42,940 nt of DNA, taken from NCBI GenBank assembly GCA_945897865.1, contig CAMDHJ010000013.1, positions 1 to 42,940 of the forward strand, given 5' to 3'. Within the stretch, counting starts at the first letter, position 1. Each line of letters opens with the position of its first letter. Origin of the DNA: Tepidiphilus sp. J10. GTDB taxonomy: Bacteria > Pseudomonadota > Gammaproteobacteria > Burkholderiales > Thiobacillaceae. Of the stretch, positions 7,968 to 17,287 are shown piece after piece. The notes below the pieces were generated by a model. That model was not told where the DNA came from and did no database searches. It saw only the letters and a program-made list of their open reading frames with translations. A program made the translations under genes and the position numbers.

Positions 7968-9905
7968 TTAGAAATCCTTGGTGAAAATCGTATCTCCCAC
8001 CGCAACCGCACGCGTTCCATCGCTGGCAACACTACTCAGGAATTTCATTCCATTGCCTGTGGCGATCTGCTGATCCACTGCCCAAGTGACACCATCGGTG
8101 GAAGTCAGGATCAAGCGCTCGTTGACAAAAGCATAGGGAGAACCCAATGCGATGAAACGAGTTCCATCCCAATTCACCCCTACGAGCTGGTAGCTGCTGC
8201 TGGCGATCGCGCTGGGCAGCGTCTGGAGCGTCCAGGTCTGACCATCGCTGGAAGTCGCGATCTGGGGCGTGACGCCGACCTGTAGCGGTGCGCTGCTACC
8301 GACTATGACAAACACGCTGCCGTTCCAAGTTACATCGGTAGGAGCAAAGCCAGTGGGAGCGGTCACCCGAGTCCACGCCCCCCTATTGTTGGAGGTGTAG
8401 ATGAGAGCGGCAGGCGTCATGGCGTTGTCGTAGCCCACCGCGACACGCATGGTTCCAGATGAGGCCACACCCGATAGATTGCCGGCAGCGGTTTCGCTGG
8501 TCCACGCCACACCGTCCGTAGAGTGGAAGACATAGCCAGGGCCGACGACTGTTATCCCGGCGCTGTCGGAGGTGACGTCCGTCAGTTTGGCCCCGATATA
8601 AGTGCCCGAGGCGAGGCTCGCGCGGGTCCAGGTAATCCCGTCCGGTGAAGTGGCCAGCAGCGGAGGGATGCTGTTATTGACAACAGAGCGATCGCCGACA
8701 GCGATGAATCGGTTGGTTGAGGCGCTCCAGGCAAGGCCGTTCACCTGATAGTAATCAGCGTCAGGTTTGGCGTTGCTGGTGGACGAACGGGACGTCCAGG
8801 TAATGCCATCGGTAGAACTGATGATGGTGTTGCCAAATCCCCCCGCAACGAACAGACCATTGCCGTAGGCCACGGAATCCAGCGTGTAGGCCGTGCCGGA
8901 ACTGCGCTGGGTCCAGACAGCGGATCCTCCGCCACCGCCGCCACCCGACGAAGTCACCGTGAAGCTTGCGGTCGAACTCACCTCACGCTGAGTCAATCCA
9001 TTGGTGACCTTGATCGCGCCGGTCGATGCGCCTGCCGGCACGGTGACGACCAGTTGTGTGGCGGTGGCGCTGGTAACAGTCGCCGGCACATTGTCGGCAA
9101 AGGTCACCAGCATGTGGAAAGGATCGGGATCGAAGTTGCTCCCCGTGATGGTCACCGTGGTGCTGGATGCGCCGCTTGCTGGGCTGAATCCAGTGATCGT
9201 TGGTGGTGGCATCAAGAACCTTTGATGGTTTGTCTCCAGCGCCGTTGCCAATCCTGCGGGCGGGGTAATGGTCGGGCTCTGAACCGCATTCAGCAGATTC
9301 GGGTAAGTCGTACCGGCCGCCGTGAGTGCCAGTTTCAGCGCTTCCAGAATGTCGTCGTGCGCATTGCCACTGGCTGCGTCGAAGCCGACTGTCAGGGGAT
9401 TGACATCATTCAGCGCCGCCAGGCCAAGCGCGGTGCGCACATTGCCCAACGCGGCGTTCACGGCGTTGGCGTTGATCTGCTGGAGTGCGTTCGCGTTCAG
9501 GCCGGCAAACCAGGTTGCTGGCGCCTGGCCGGCCAGATTGGCTGCGATCAGGTCCGTCAGCGGCGTGATGTTGACCGTGCCTGTTTGCAACGCCACAGAG
9601 TGGTAAACCTGTCCGACTGGCAGGTTGCCGCCGCTGACTGCGACCGCACAAGGCAATGTCTGGCCGGATATTGTGACTTGCCAGATGCCGTCGTTATCGG
9701 TGGTGTCAGTCAACGTATTGCCGCCGGCGCATTTCACATCCACGGTGCCACTGACAATCGGCGCCCCGGTAGCGGCAGTGCCACCCAGCGTAGCGGCTGA
9801 GGGGGTTGCAGCCGGGGTTGAATCGTCATCACCCAGACAGCCGGTCAACAACACGGCCAGCGACACAATCGGGATGAATTTCCAATGCTTGCGAATCAGG
9901 CTCAT
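7968..9905 (-). CDS. Lipoprotein with IPT/TIG domain and beta-propeller-like repeats
   Basis: This 645-residue protein has a lipoprotein signal (LAVLLTGCLGDDDS, lipobox LTGC). Next comes a domain with GTAATGAPIVSGTVDV and VNITPLTDLIAANLAG, shared with the neighbouring 10302-11660 product. Then an IPT/TIG immunoglobulin-like domain at about 228-318 (PPTITGFSPASGASSTTVTITG) and an eight-glycine linker. The C-terminal half has recurring SSTDGITWT, ATSPDGITWT, HSTDGVAWT, ATSSDGQTWT and TSTDGVTWA units. These look like a BNR/Ycf48-type beta-propeller. The likely location is the outer membrane, facing the periplasm or exterior; the role (adhesion, binding) is unknown. The ATG at 9905 has an AAGGAA SD 7 nt away. 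Confidence 0.85.
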   Translation of the reverse strand: MSLIRKHWKFIPIVSLAVLLTGCLGDDDSTPAATPSAATLGGTAATGAPIVSGTVDVKCAGGNTLTDTTDNDGIWQVTISGQTLPCAVAVSGGNLPVGQVYHSVALQTGTVNITPLTDLIAANLAGQAPATWFAGLNANALQQINANAVNAALGNVRTALGLAALNDVNPLTVGFDAASGNAHDDILEALKLALTAAGTTYPNLLNAVQSPTITPPAGLATALETNHQRFLMPPPTITGFSPASGASSTTVTITGSNFDPDPFHMLVTFADNVPATVTSATATQLVVTVPAGASTGAIKVTNGLTQREVSSTASFTVTSSGGGGGGGSAVWTQRSSGTAYTLDSVAYGNGLFVAGGFGNTIISSTDGITWTSRSSTSNAKPDADYYQVNGLAWSASTNRFIAVGDRSVVNNSIPPLLATSPDGITWTRASLASGTYIGAKLTDVTSDSAGITVVGPGYVFHSTDGVAWTSETAAGNLSGVASSGTMRVAVGYDNAMTPAALIYTSNNRGAWTRVTAPTGFAPTDVTWNGSVFVIVGSSAPLQVGVTPQIATSSDGQTWTLQTLPSAIASSSYQLVGVNWDGTRFIALGSPYAFVNERLILTSTDGVTWAVDQQIATGNGMKFLSSVASDGTRAVAVGDTIFTKDF

Positions 9906-9962
9906 CGTGGATTCCTTTCAGTTATTGAATAGTGAAACAGATTGTTCATTGTTCTCCCCGGA

Positions 9963-9987
9963 CTTGAACATCCCGCGTTCGCGGGGG
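9963..9987 (-). promoter_or_regulatory. Palindromic leader element (copy 1)
   Basis: A 25-bp sequence with the hairpin core CCCGCGTTCGCGGG lies 58 bp upstream of the lipoprotein ATG at 9905. It is identical at all 25 positions to 11749-11773, upstream of the other lipoprotein gene. Both copies are followed in the direction of transcription by a similar AGAACAAT stretch. It may be an operator for the nearby response regulator, an RNA hairpin or a REP-type repeat; the sequence does not decide. Confidence 0.6.
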
Positions 9988-10250
9988 ATTGAGACACTGC
10001 AAGACCTCCATAAGTCGTGCCATGTATTCAGCTTCCCGCCCCGTCTGCCCACTGCCTGTTGGCGATTTTAAGATTCAATTTACTGTTAATTGCCATGCCG
10101 ATCCCTCTGCATTGCATACGCATTGGCTCAGTTTGAACTGGAGTTTCAAGCCGGACAGCAGCATTCCGGTCTAACGACCAGAAGTTCCATCGCAGGTGAT
10201 TTACAGAAAGAAGCCAATACTTTCCATAGGAGATAAGAGTCCAATACCAA

Positions 10251-10280
10251 GAAAAAATAACGGCGCCCTCGGGCGCCGTT
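10251..10280 (-). terminator. Rho-independent terminator of the second lipoprotein gene
   Basis: On the minus strand, AACGGCGCCC - GA - GGGCGCCGTT is a 10-bp stem followed by ATTTTTTC, about 20 bp after the stop of the 10302-11660 gene. Confidence 0.9.
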
Positions 10281-10301
10281 GAAGTGTGACCTAGTTGAAG
10301 A

Positions 10302-11660
10302 TCAGTTAAACGTATAGGTAATGGTGTATGGACCGGTGATCTGGCCAACGATCGAATTGATTGAAATAGTCATGGAGATCGTTCCAACATTCCCTGAATA
10401 ACTGCAAGAGTTGAATGTCAGCGTTGCGAGTCCGCCTGCCCCTACAGAATTCAGAACTTGCTGATAAGACGCATCGTTGGTGATGCCGCCGCAAAATTCC
10501 GTTTGGTTGGCGGGAGCGCTCACAGGCGAGATGGTAATGGCCGGAATTGAATAGTTGATCCCCTGGATTGATCCCGAGGTAGTTACAGACAAAGAGCCAG
10601 CGCCACCGCCACCGCCACCAGCAACGGCAGGAGCAAACTGTCCCAGAAACACACTGGCATTGCTCACCAGGTTGATCTCATGCAACGCGCCGCTTGCGGT
10701 TACAAGAACGGTTTCGTACTTATAACCGGTATCAGCGTCAGTAAACGAAGCAATCGTATAGTCACCTGAAGATGTGGAAACTGGGTTGCTCAGGGTCTTG
10801 CCAGAAAAAGCTAGGCTGGTCGGCGTGGCAGTGAAACAGGCGCTGGAGCCGTTCGTATAGGGGGCTGCTGCATTGCCACTGTAGGTCGTTGCCGTAGCTC
10901 CAGCGTCACAGGTGGCCGTACCGCCACCACCACCGCCATCGCCCGACGCGCCACCACCGATGTTGAATCCGTCGATGCTGATGCTGAAATTGAAGTTGTG
11001 CTGGCTCTCTCCGACATTGAAGACCACGCCACCCTCGCCAAAACTAACCACGATGTCGTCCAGCACACCATCAATACCAGTGCCATTGGGTGTAAAGGCC
11101 GCGCGCAGGAAATCAAAGGACGTTTCATCCAGGCCATTGGCCTCGAACTGGGCTCGCAGGTTGGCGTTGACCACAGCCAGGGCATCGCGCAGACCACCCT
11201 GGACTTCCGCTAGATCAGCGGGGTCCATCAGGCCGTGCCAGTCAACGAACACTGCAGCCAGATTGGCATAAGCTTGAGCTTCAGCGTCACCCTGGCGCAA
11301 TACTTCCAGCGCCAGATTGGTCAGCGGGGTGATGTTGAACACACCGGTCAGCCCATCCGCCAAGGAGAACAAGGTCACCGCGCCGCCATTGCCATTGGCC
11401 CGAAGAATCATGGGAGCTGCCAGGCCGGTGGTATCGATGCTGAAAGCGCCATTGGCGCCGATGGTCACATTCCGGGTAACACCATTGGCATCCACCAGAT
11501 CCACCGTACCAGTCATTGCAGCGCCAGTTGCCGCCGTGCCGCTGATCGAAGTCGCAGCTGCACCGGTACCGCCATCGTCGCCGTCAAGACAGCCGGTCAG
11601 CAGGAAGGCAGCGACCAGCAAAGCCAGCCAGCTTTTGATTGCACCTAGAGTTGTTCTCAC
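10302..11660 (-). CDS. Lipoprotein related to the 7968-9905 product, function unknown
   Basis: This 452-residue protein starts at GTG with a strong GAGGAG SD. The lipobox is AAFLLTGCLDGDDGG. The N-terminal region, GTAATGAAMTGTVDLVDANG through GVFNITPLTNLALEVL, aligns by eye with the corresponding part of the neighbouring lipoprotein. This indicates paralogy of the carboxypeptidase-regulatory-like segment and the helical region after it. A six-glycine linker follows, then a cysteine-containing region (TCDAGATATTY, SSACFTATP), another glycine run and a beta-rich C-terminus (TLTFNSCSYSGNVGTISMTI). I recognise no catalytic motif. It is transcribed divergently from the histidine kinase gene, whose product could control it. 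Confidence 0.82.
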   Translation of the reverse strand: MRTTLGAIKSWLALLVAAFLLTGCLDGDDGGTGAAATSISGTAATGAAMTGTVDLVDANGVTRNVTIGANGAFSIDTTGLAAPMILRANGNGGAVTLFSLADGLTGVFNITPLTNLALEVLRQGDAEAQAYANLAAVFVDWHGLMDPADLAEVQGGLRDALAVVNANLRAQFEANGLDETSFDFLRAAFTPNGTGIDGVLDDIVVSFGEGGVVFNVGESQHNFNFSISIDGFNIGGGASGDGGGGGGTATCDAGATATTYSGNAAAPYTNGSSACFTATPTSLAFSGKTLSNPVSTSSGDYTIASFTDADTGYKYETVLVTASGALHEINLVSNASVFLGQFAPAVAGGGGGGAGSLSVTTSGSIQGINYSIPAITISPVSAPANQTEFCGGITNDASYQQVLNSVGAGGLATLTFNSCSYSGNVGTISMTISINSIVGQITGPYTITYTFN

Positions 11661-11748
11661 TTTTTACTCCTCAAATGATTCACCGATGAAAGGATAGGTA
11701 TTTCAATACAGTTTCCCGCAAGATGAATTGTTCTTCGGCGGGCAGGGG

Positions 11749-11773
11749 CTTGAACATCCCGCGTTCGCGGGGG
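11749..11773. promoter_or_regulatory. Palindromic element (copy 2) between divergent lipoprotein and kinase genes
   Basis: This is identical over 25 bp to the copy at 9963-9987, with core CCCGCGTTCGCGGG. It lies 89 bp upstream of the lipoprotein start and 38 bp upstream of the histidine kinase ATG, so it could influence both. NarL-type regulators bind short inverted repeats, which makes it a candidate operator for the adjacent response regulator (inference). Confidence 0.55.
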
Positions 11774-11810
11774 TGTCGGATCAGAACAAAGCGTCATAAA
11801 GTTACTCGCT

Positions 11811-13976
11811 ATGCACAAAAGCCACCCTTTGACTCTACCCGCCCGCCGATTGCTGGCAATACTCGGCTTCAACCTGATTGCGCTGGCGCTGGCGATCGGA
11901 TTCGCCTTGAGCCTGCCCTGGCTGGGGCTAACCTTGCAGGCGAACGAGAACGGCAGCGTCAGCGTGATGGCTGCCAGTGGCCCGTCGGCCGGTATTCCCG
12001 CCGGCGCGCGTCTGCTCAGTCTGCGTGCAGTGGGCGGCGGCAATGCGGTGCCGGTAATCGCCGGCGATTTGCTGGAAGAGCCGGATATGGTTGCCGATTA
12101 TGTCGAAATGGACGCTTTTTTCGCCCGTCAGTCCGCGCTGGCCGCACCGTTGCAAGCGCCAGAGGTGATCATCGAGTGGCAGTCCGGCGATGCAAAGGGC
12201 GTCGCCACCCCGGTCAAACCGCTTGCGCGGCCCTGGTCCGCGCTGCCGGGCGCGTTCTGGTTTCAACTCGCAGTTGCGGTCAGCGGCGGCCTGATCGCTG
12301 GCTGGGTCTGGGCTTTGCGTCCGGGTGATTGGGGCGCCCGCATGTTCGCCATCACTGGCCTGAGTTTTCCCGTATTCGCATTGCCGGCGGCGGTCTACAG
12401 CACGCGCGAGCTCGCCATCGACGGCAGCCTGTTCCAGTCCTTGAGCGCGCTAAACCATTTCGGCGCGCTGATGTTCGGGGCTGCGCTGGCCGGTACGTTC
12501 TTGTGTTATCCCAAGCCATTGCTGCGTCCACGTTACCTTGCCGCGCTGTTCCTCTTCTACACGCTGTGGTGGTTGATCGAAGCCTTGCGGCTGGCGCCCG
12601 ACCTGGACTGGGGTCATCGTTTCGGGGTGATGAGCGAAATGCTGCTGGCGTTGCTGCTGGGCATCACACAATGGCGGCGCAGCAAGGGAGAAGCGGCAAA
12701 CCGGGCGGCCTTGCGCTGGTTCATGCTGTCGCTATTGCTGGGCAGTGGTCTGTTCATTCTGAGCACCGTCGTCACGGTCAGCCTGGGCTGGTTGCCGCCT
12801 ATACCGCAGGGCTACGCTTTCGGCTTCTTTCTATTCATCTACATCGGCATCGGACTGGGCCTTGGGCGCTACCGCCTGTTCGAACTCGACGTCTGGGCGT
12901 ATCGCTTGCTGGTCTGGCTGGGCGGCGCTTTGGCGATCGTCGGGCTGGATGCCTGGTTGATCCTGGCGTTGCATTGGTCCGGGACTCAGGCTCTGGTGGC
13001 TTCGCTATGGATCGTAGGATTGTTTTATCTGCCGCTGCGGCAATGGTTGTGGCAACGTTTTACCCGCCGACCACATCTTCAACTGCATGAACTGCTGCCG
13101 GATGTCGTGCGTATCGCGCTGCAGCCGACACAAGCCGAACGCGAACCGCTATGGGACGATATGCTGCAACGGCTTTATGCCCCGCTGGAACTAGCCGATG
13201 CGCATATTCCCCATACTGCCACCCTTATCGAAGATGATGGCCTGGCCCTCTCGATACCTGGATGTGCCGGCGTCGGCCCGCGCTATCTGCGTCACCCCGA
13301 TAACGGTGGACGCCTGTTTTCCCGCGAGGACGCCACCTTCATGGATGCACTGATCCAGCTGATGCGGCAGGCGGAATCTGGTCGGGAGGCGCAGCAGCGC
13401 GGCGCGCTCGAAGAGCGCCGACGCATCGCACGCGATATGCACGACGATGTCGGAGCGCGCCTGTTGATGCTGATCCATCATGCTCAAAGTCCGACCGTAG
13501 CGGAGCTTGCTCGCGCCGCGATGAACGATCTGCGTACCGCCCTGACCGCGCTGGATGCCAACCCGGCGCCATTGTCCGACGCACTGGCGGATTGGCGTGC
13601 GGAAGCAAGCAGCCGCTGCGAAGCAGCCAACGTCGAACTGGCCTGGGAGACTCACATCGAGCAACCAGCGCAGTTGCTGGGCTCCCGGCACAAACTTCTA
13701 CTCGAACGCGCCCTGCGCGAGAGCCTGAGCAATGCCCTGAAACACGCCAACCCGAAGAGCATTGACATTCATCTCAGCCAGCACAACCAGACACTTACGC
13801 TCGACATCCTGAATGATGGTCCAACCAGCAACGTCGAATGGCAGGAGGGTCGTGGCTTGCGCGGCATGCGCCAGCGGCTGGCGGAATACGGCGGTCGTCT
13901 CGAAATCCAGCGGCGTCCCGAAGGCGGCTCGCATGTCTCGATTCATCTACCACTGCAACCCGAGGTCCATGCATGA
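11811..13976 (+). CDS. Membrane sensor histidine kinase (NarL-type, HisKA_3)
   Basis: This 721-residue sensor kinase has one N-terminal membrane helix (about 15-40) and a roughly 100-residue periplasmic segment resembling a PDZ-like loop (PSAGIPAGARLLSLRAVGG). About eight more hydrophobic helices span roughly 150-410. The cytoplasmic part has the dimerisation/phosphoacceptor motif RRIARDMHDDVGARLL, with the phosphorylated histidine near residue 544. The ATPase boxes are an N-box ALRESLSNALKHA and a G-box GRGLRGMRQRLAEYGG. This is the class that partners LuxR-type regulators, and such a gene follows with an ATGA overlap. The signal sensed is unknown. No clear SD precedes the ATG. Confidence 0.92.
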   Translation: MHKSHPLTLPARRLLAILGFNLIALALAIGFALSLPWLGLTLQANENGSVSVMAASGPSAGIPAGARLLSLRAVGGGNAVPVIAGDLLEEPDMVADYVEMDAFFARQSALAAPLQAPEVIIEWQSGDAKGVATPVKPLARPWSALPGAFWFQLAVAVSGGLIAGWVWALRPGDWGARMFAITGLSFPVFALPAAVYSTRELAIDGSLFQSLSALNHFGALMFGAALAGTFLCYPKPLLRPRYLAALFLFYTLWWLIEALRLAPDLDWGHRFGVMSEMLLALLLGITQWRRSKGEAANRAALRWFMLSLLLGSGLFILSTVVTVSLGWLPPIPQGYAFGFFLFIYIGIGLGLGRYRLFELDVWAYRLLVWLGGALAIVGLDAWLILALHWSGTQALVASLWIVGLFYLPLRQWLWQRFTRRPHLQLHELLPDVVRIALQPTQAEREPLWDDMLQRLYAPLELADAHIPHTATLIEDDGLALSIPGCAGVGPRYLRHPDNGGRLFSREDATFMDALIQLMRQAESGREAQQRGALEERRRIARDMHDDVGARLLMLIHHAQSPTVAELARAAMNDLRTALTALDANPAPLSDALADWRAEASSRCEAANVELAWETHIEQPAQLLGSRHKLLLERALRESLSNALKHANPKSIDIHLSQHNQTLTLDILNDGPTSNVEWQEGRGLRGMRQRLAEYGGRLEIQRRPEGGSHVSIHLPLQPEVHA

Positions 13977-14608
13977 ACAACGTCTTGCTGGTCGATGATT
14001 TGCCCGAAGCCCTGTCCATGCTGAAAAGCGCTGTTCTTGACGCGTTCCCGCAAGCGCAATGTATCTGCGCCAACAGCGTGGCACTGGCCAGGCAAGCGGT
14101 GGCAGCGACACGCTTCGAGCTGGCGCTGGTCGACCTTGGCTTGCCGGACGGCAGTGGATTGGAGGTCATCGCCAATCTGAGTGAAGAACAACCTGGCTGC
14201 GCCGTGGTGGTCGCCAGCATCTTTGATGACGATGAACACTTGTTCACCGCCTTGCAGGCCGGCGCACAAGGTTATGTGCTTAAAGATCAACCTTCCGATT
14301 GGCTGGCGCGCCAGTTACGCGGCATATTCGATGGTCAACCGCCGTTGTCACCCGCTATCGCACGCAAGCTGTTGAACTATTTCCAACATCCGAAAAGCCC
14401 GAATCAGCCGCCGGCAGTCGACCTCAGCGCGCGCGAACGAGAAGTGCTCGGTCTGCTGGCGCAGGGCATCCGAATTACCGACATCGCCGCCAAGCTCGCC
14501 ATCTCCCGCTATACCGTCGGCGACCATGTGAAGAACATCTACCGCAAACTGAATATCAGCAGCCGCGCTGAGGCTGCGCTGCATGCCCGCTCACTTGGCC
14601 TGATCTGA
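13973..14608 (+). CDS. LuxR/NarL-family response regulator
   Basis: This 211-residue cytoplasmic transcription regulator has a receiver domain at about 1-120: acidic pair D8/D9, phosphoacceptor D54 in LALVDLGLPDGSG, and lysine in GYVLKDQ. A C-terminal LuxR helix-turn-helix follows (LSAREREVLGLLAQGIRITDIAAKLAIS, then YTVGDHVKNIYRKLNI). Its ATG at 13973 overlaps the kinase stop (ATGA), so the pair is co-translated and surely cognate. Likely targets include the palindromic elements upstream of the two neighbouring lipoprotein genes (inference). It ends 11 bp before the convergent DMT gene. Confidence 0.94.
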   Translation: MNNVLLVDDLPEALSMLKSAVLDAFPQAQCICANSVALARQAVAATRFELALVDLGLPDGSGLEVIANLSEEQPGCAVVVASIFDDDEHLFTALQAGAQGYVLKDQPSDWLARQLRGIFDGQPPLSPAIARKLLNYFQHPKSPNQPPAVDLSAREREVLGLLAQGIRITDIAAKLAISRYTVGDHVKNIYRKLNISSRAEAALHARSLGLI

Positions 14609-14619
14609 GACCAACGACG

Positions 14620-14976
14620 TCAGGACTTGAAGATGAAATACACCGCGCCGAGCAGACAACAGCCGGCCCAAAGGTAATTCCAGGACATCGGCTCCTTCAT
14701 GTAGAACACCGCGAACGGCACGAACACCGCCAGCGTGATGACCTCTTGCAGGATCTTCAATTGCGGCAACGTCAGCAGGGTAAATCCAATTCGATTGGCG
14801 GGCACCTGCAACAGATATTCGAACAATGCCACGCCCCAACTCGCCAACGCCGCAATCCACCATGGATAGGCATTCAGATGTTTGAGATGGGCGTACCACG
14901 CCACCGTCATGAACAGATTGGACAGAACCAGCAAAACAATGGTCTGCAGGACGGTAGTGTTGAGCAGAGAGTGCAT
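14620..14976 (-). CDS. DMT-superfamily small membrane protein (DUF486)
   Basis: This 118-residue protein has four predicted membrane helices, starting MHSLLNTTVLQTIVLLVLSN. It contains WYAHLKHL, PWWIAALASWGVALFEYLLQVPANRIG and LKILQEVITLAVFVPFAVFYMKEP. The pattern matches the DUF486 branch of the drug/metabolite transporter superfamily, about the size of an SMR unit. The substrate is unknown. The frame opens 24 codons further upstream, but the ATG at 14976 matches the family start. It follows the chemoreceptor gene on the same strand, separated by a tandem repeat tract. Confidence 0.87.
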   Translation of the reverse strand: MHSLLNTTVLQTIVLLVLSNLFMTVAWYAHLKHLNAYPWWIAALASWGVALFEYLLQVPANRIGFTLLTLPQLKILQEVITLAVFVPFAVFYMKEPMSWNYLWAGCCLLGAVYFIFKS

Positions 14977-15064
14977 GGGAAACCCGGCTGAAAAAGCTGC
15001 GCGATGATAAGTCAGCCTTGATTGCCTGATGGCCTGGTGACCTGCCATCTCAGCGCCAAAGAAC

Positions 15065-15127
15065 TTGAACCTTGAACCTTGAACCTTGAACCTTGAACCT
15101 TGAACCTTGAACCTTGAACCTTGAACC
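15065..15127. repeat. Nine tandem copies of a 7-bp unit (TTGAACC)
   Basis: Nine perfect consecutive TTGAACC units occupy the gap between the chemoreceptor stop and the DUF486 start. The tract is non-coding, and the unit length is not a multiple of three. Its copy number is likely unstable by slipped-strand replication. It may change spacing between the two genes but lies in no reading frame. Confidence 0.97.
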
Positions 15128-15146
15128 CTGTACCTGAACCTTTGCG

Positions 15147-16769
15147 TCAGACCCGGAAACCCGCGACCAATTCGTTCAACTGCCCGGCCAGGCTGGAAAC
15201 CTTGCCCGCGTTTTGACTGGTTTGCCGGCTGGCGCTGGAGTTGGTTTCGGTCATTTGCGCAATTTGCTCGACGCGCACGGCGACGTCTTTGGCGGTAGCG
15301 CTCTGCTCACGCAAGGCAAGATGGATTTCATTCACCGATTGCACCACATCGCTGGCCCGCTGTTCGATCTGGCCGATCGATTCGCCGGCACGACGCGCCA
15401 GTTCTTCGCCCTGATTGGCGCGCTCAACATCGGCCTGCATCGCCTGCATGGTGCGTTCAGTGCCGGTCTGAATGCGCTGGATCATGTCGCCAATCTGTTT
15501 CGTCGATGACGATGTCCGCTCCGCCAGTTTGCGAACTTCATCCGCCACCACCGCGAACCCGCGCCCCTGCTCGCCGGCCCGCGCCGCCTCGATAGCGGCA
15601 TTCAACGCCAACAAATTGGTCTGGTCGGCAATTTCCTTGATCACATTGACGATGCTGGTAATTTCCGAGGTCAAGCCACCCAACTCCGCAACGATGCCAG
15701 AAGACAATCGCGCACCTTCGGCGATCGCCTGCATCTCACGCGCAGCGTTCATCGTCACATCGCGCCCCTCGCGCGAGGATTCCCCTGAAAGCACGGCCAG
15801 ATCATGCGACGCCGTCGCGTGTTCGCGCACCTGGTCGATCGAAACGGAAAGCAGTTCCATCGACGCCGCCATGCCCGAAGCGGATTCCGCCTGCTGGTGG
15901 CTGGCGCCGGCCACATCGGCGCTGGCGCCGGCCAATTCGCCCGACATCTGTTCCAGCGAATGCGCGCCATCGCGCACTTGGCTGACCACCTCGCGCAGAT
16001 GATCCTGCATGGAGGAAAGGCTCTTCAGCAGATCGCTGATCTCGTCACGACCAGAAACCACAATCGACTGCGTCAGATCAAAGCCCGCTACCGCCTCAAC
16101 CGTGTTTCTGGCTGCCAACAACTGTTTGCACAAACGACTCTGCAACATCCAGATCGTCGTGCCGACCAGCACGAAAACCACGCCAAACAACACAGCCACA
16201 GCCCAGATCATGCGACGGGCTGCTTGATTAGCCGTTTCAAAAGAAGCCGCCGCAACGCTCTGGTAATAAGGCATGAACTGCTCCATCGGCTTCACTACGC
16301 TGCCATGCACCAGTGGCCAATCGTCTTCCAGAATACTTTTCACCAAATCCAGATCGTCAGTCTGATATGCGGTCATCAGGCGCTCCATCAGCGCATTCAA
16401 CCCAACCATCCCCTTATCGATCTTGTCCAGCAAGGCCTTTTCCGCTTCTGGCAGCATCTGCGTCGCGGCGATACTTCGAAAACGCGCCCACTCTTCCGGT
16501 AACGCGGCTTGCGATTCTTTCAAATGATTGGCCGAACCAACGGTCGGCAACTGTTCCAGGGCCACGCCGGCAATCCGAAAGCGAACTTCCTTCAGGCGGC
16601 GCTCTACGGATTGCAAAGTCGTCAGCGGCACCACCGCCTGATCGTTCACCTCGCTCAACATACTCGCCCCGCTGCGCGAGGCCTGAATTGCCATACTGCC
16701 CAAGGCCAGGAGAGATATCAGAGTGACCGCCGCCAACAAAATCAGCAGGCCGCGCAACGTGTGGATCAT
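15147..16769 (-). CDS. Methyl-accepting chemotaxis protein
   Basis: This 540-residue chemoreceptor has membrane helices at about 7-27 and 187-209. They flank a periplasmic, probably four-helix-bundle, sensing domain. A HAMP linker ([20 protein letters not shown], then [19 protein letters not shown]) precedes the signalling domain. The hairpin tip that binds CheA/CheW is [43 protein letters not shown]. No C-terminal NWETF-like CheR tether is present. The gene starts 44 bp after the exported rhodanese on the same strand, so the two may share a transcript. A sulfur-related or redox ligand is conceivable but unproven. Confidence 0.93.
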   Translation of the reverse strand: MIHTLRGLLILLAAVTLISLLALGSMAIQASRSGASMLSEVNDQAVVPLTTLQSVERRLKEVRFRIAGVALEQLPTVGSANHLKESQAALPEEWARFRSIAATQMLPEAEKALLDKIDKGMVGLNALMERLMTAYQTDDLDLVKSILEDDWPLVHGSVVKPMEQFMPYYQSVAAASFETANQAARRMIWAVAVLFGVVFVLVGTTIWMLQSRLCKQLLAARNTVEAVAGFDLTQSIVVSGRDEISDLLKSLSSMQDHLREVVSQVRDGAHSLEQMSGELAGASADVAGASHQQAESASGMAASMELLSVSIDQVREHATASHDLAVLSGESSREGRDVTMNAAREMQAIAEGARLSSGIVAELGGLTSEITSIVNVIKEIADQTNLLALNAAIEAARAGEQGRGFAVVADEVRKLAERTSSSTKQIGDMIQRIQTGTERTMQAMQADVERANQGEELARRAGESIGQIEQRASDVVQSVNEIHLALREQSATAKDVAVRVEQIAQMTETNSSASRQTSQNAGKVSSLAGQLNELVAGFRV

Positions 16770-16813
16770 TTTTATCTCTCCTTTGTTATTTATATGAATC
16801 GGATGAAAAGTAC

Positions 16814-17263
16814 TTATTCGGTGGGAAATCCTTTGCTTTCCCAGGCAGGCAGACCGTCACGGAACCAATTCACCTGCTTGTATCCCGCCTTGATCGCCGC
16901 ATCCGCACCTTTGTAACCACGCCAGCACGGCGAACCGTTGCAGTAGAACACCAGCGCCTTGCTCTTGTCGGCAGGCAGTTTGCTCATGTCAACTGAATCC
17001 TTGGGATCGAGTTTGGCGACCTTCTTGTGGATTTCCTTGTAGACCACGCTGATCGCACCCTTGATATGTTTCTCGGCGTACTCGGCGGCAACGCGGGAAT
17101 CAACAAAAACCGCGCCCTTATCGAACAGGGCCTTGGCCTGAACCGCATTGACCATTTTGCCGCCTGGAATGGCTTGCGGCGTTTCCTCGACGGCGAAAAC
17201 CTGGCCGCTGGCAAAGCTCAAAGATCCAGCAAAAACGAGTGATAAAAAAGTACGGGCAAGCAT
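16814..17263 (-). CDS. Exported rhodanese-like protein
   Basis: This 149-residue single-domain rhodanese has a signal peptide ([20 protein letters not shown], cleavage near QVFA), so it acts in the periplasm. The domain contains [18 protein letters not shown] and the active-site region [16 protein letters not shown], with candidate catalytic C108 and a second C113, and ends [17 protein letters not shown]. Such proteins transfer sulfane sulfur or act in thiol redox. The ATG at 17263 follows AAAGGAGACACCC, a near-perfect SD; upstream in-frame ATG and longer starts are less good. A 9-bp hairpin lies just upstream. The chemoreceptor gene follows it. Confidence 0.9.
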   Translation of the reverse strand: MLARTFLSLVFAGSLSFASGQVFAVEETPQAIPGGKMVNAVQAKALFDKGAVFVDSRVAAEYAEKHIKGAISVVYKEIHKKVAKLDPKDSVDMSKLPADKSKALVFYCNGSPCWRGYKGADAAIKAGYKQVNWFRDGLPAWESKGFPTE

Positions 17264-17287
17264 GGGTGTCTCCTTTGGGGTCATATA

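Larger units (their letters stand above)
9906..10301. other. Intergenic region between the two lipoprotein genes
   Basis: It holds the terminator of the upstream gene at 10251-10280 and the palindromic element at 9963-9987. The remaining AT-richer sequence is presumably the promoter and leader for the 7968-9905 gene. Short open frames here have no family resemblance and atypical composition, so I do not call them genes. Confidence 0.6.

Noticed and set aside
9963-9996. CRISPR-repeat-like sequence (hairpin followed by GGGATTGAGAC)
   Set aside because: Only two distant copies exist, with different 3' flanks, no regular spacers and no cas genes.
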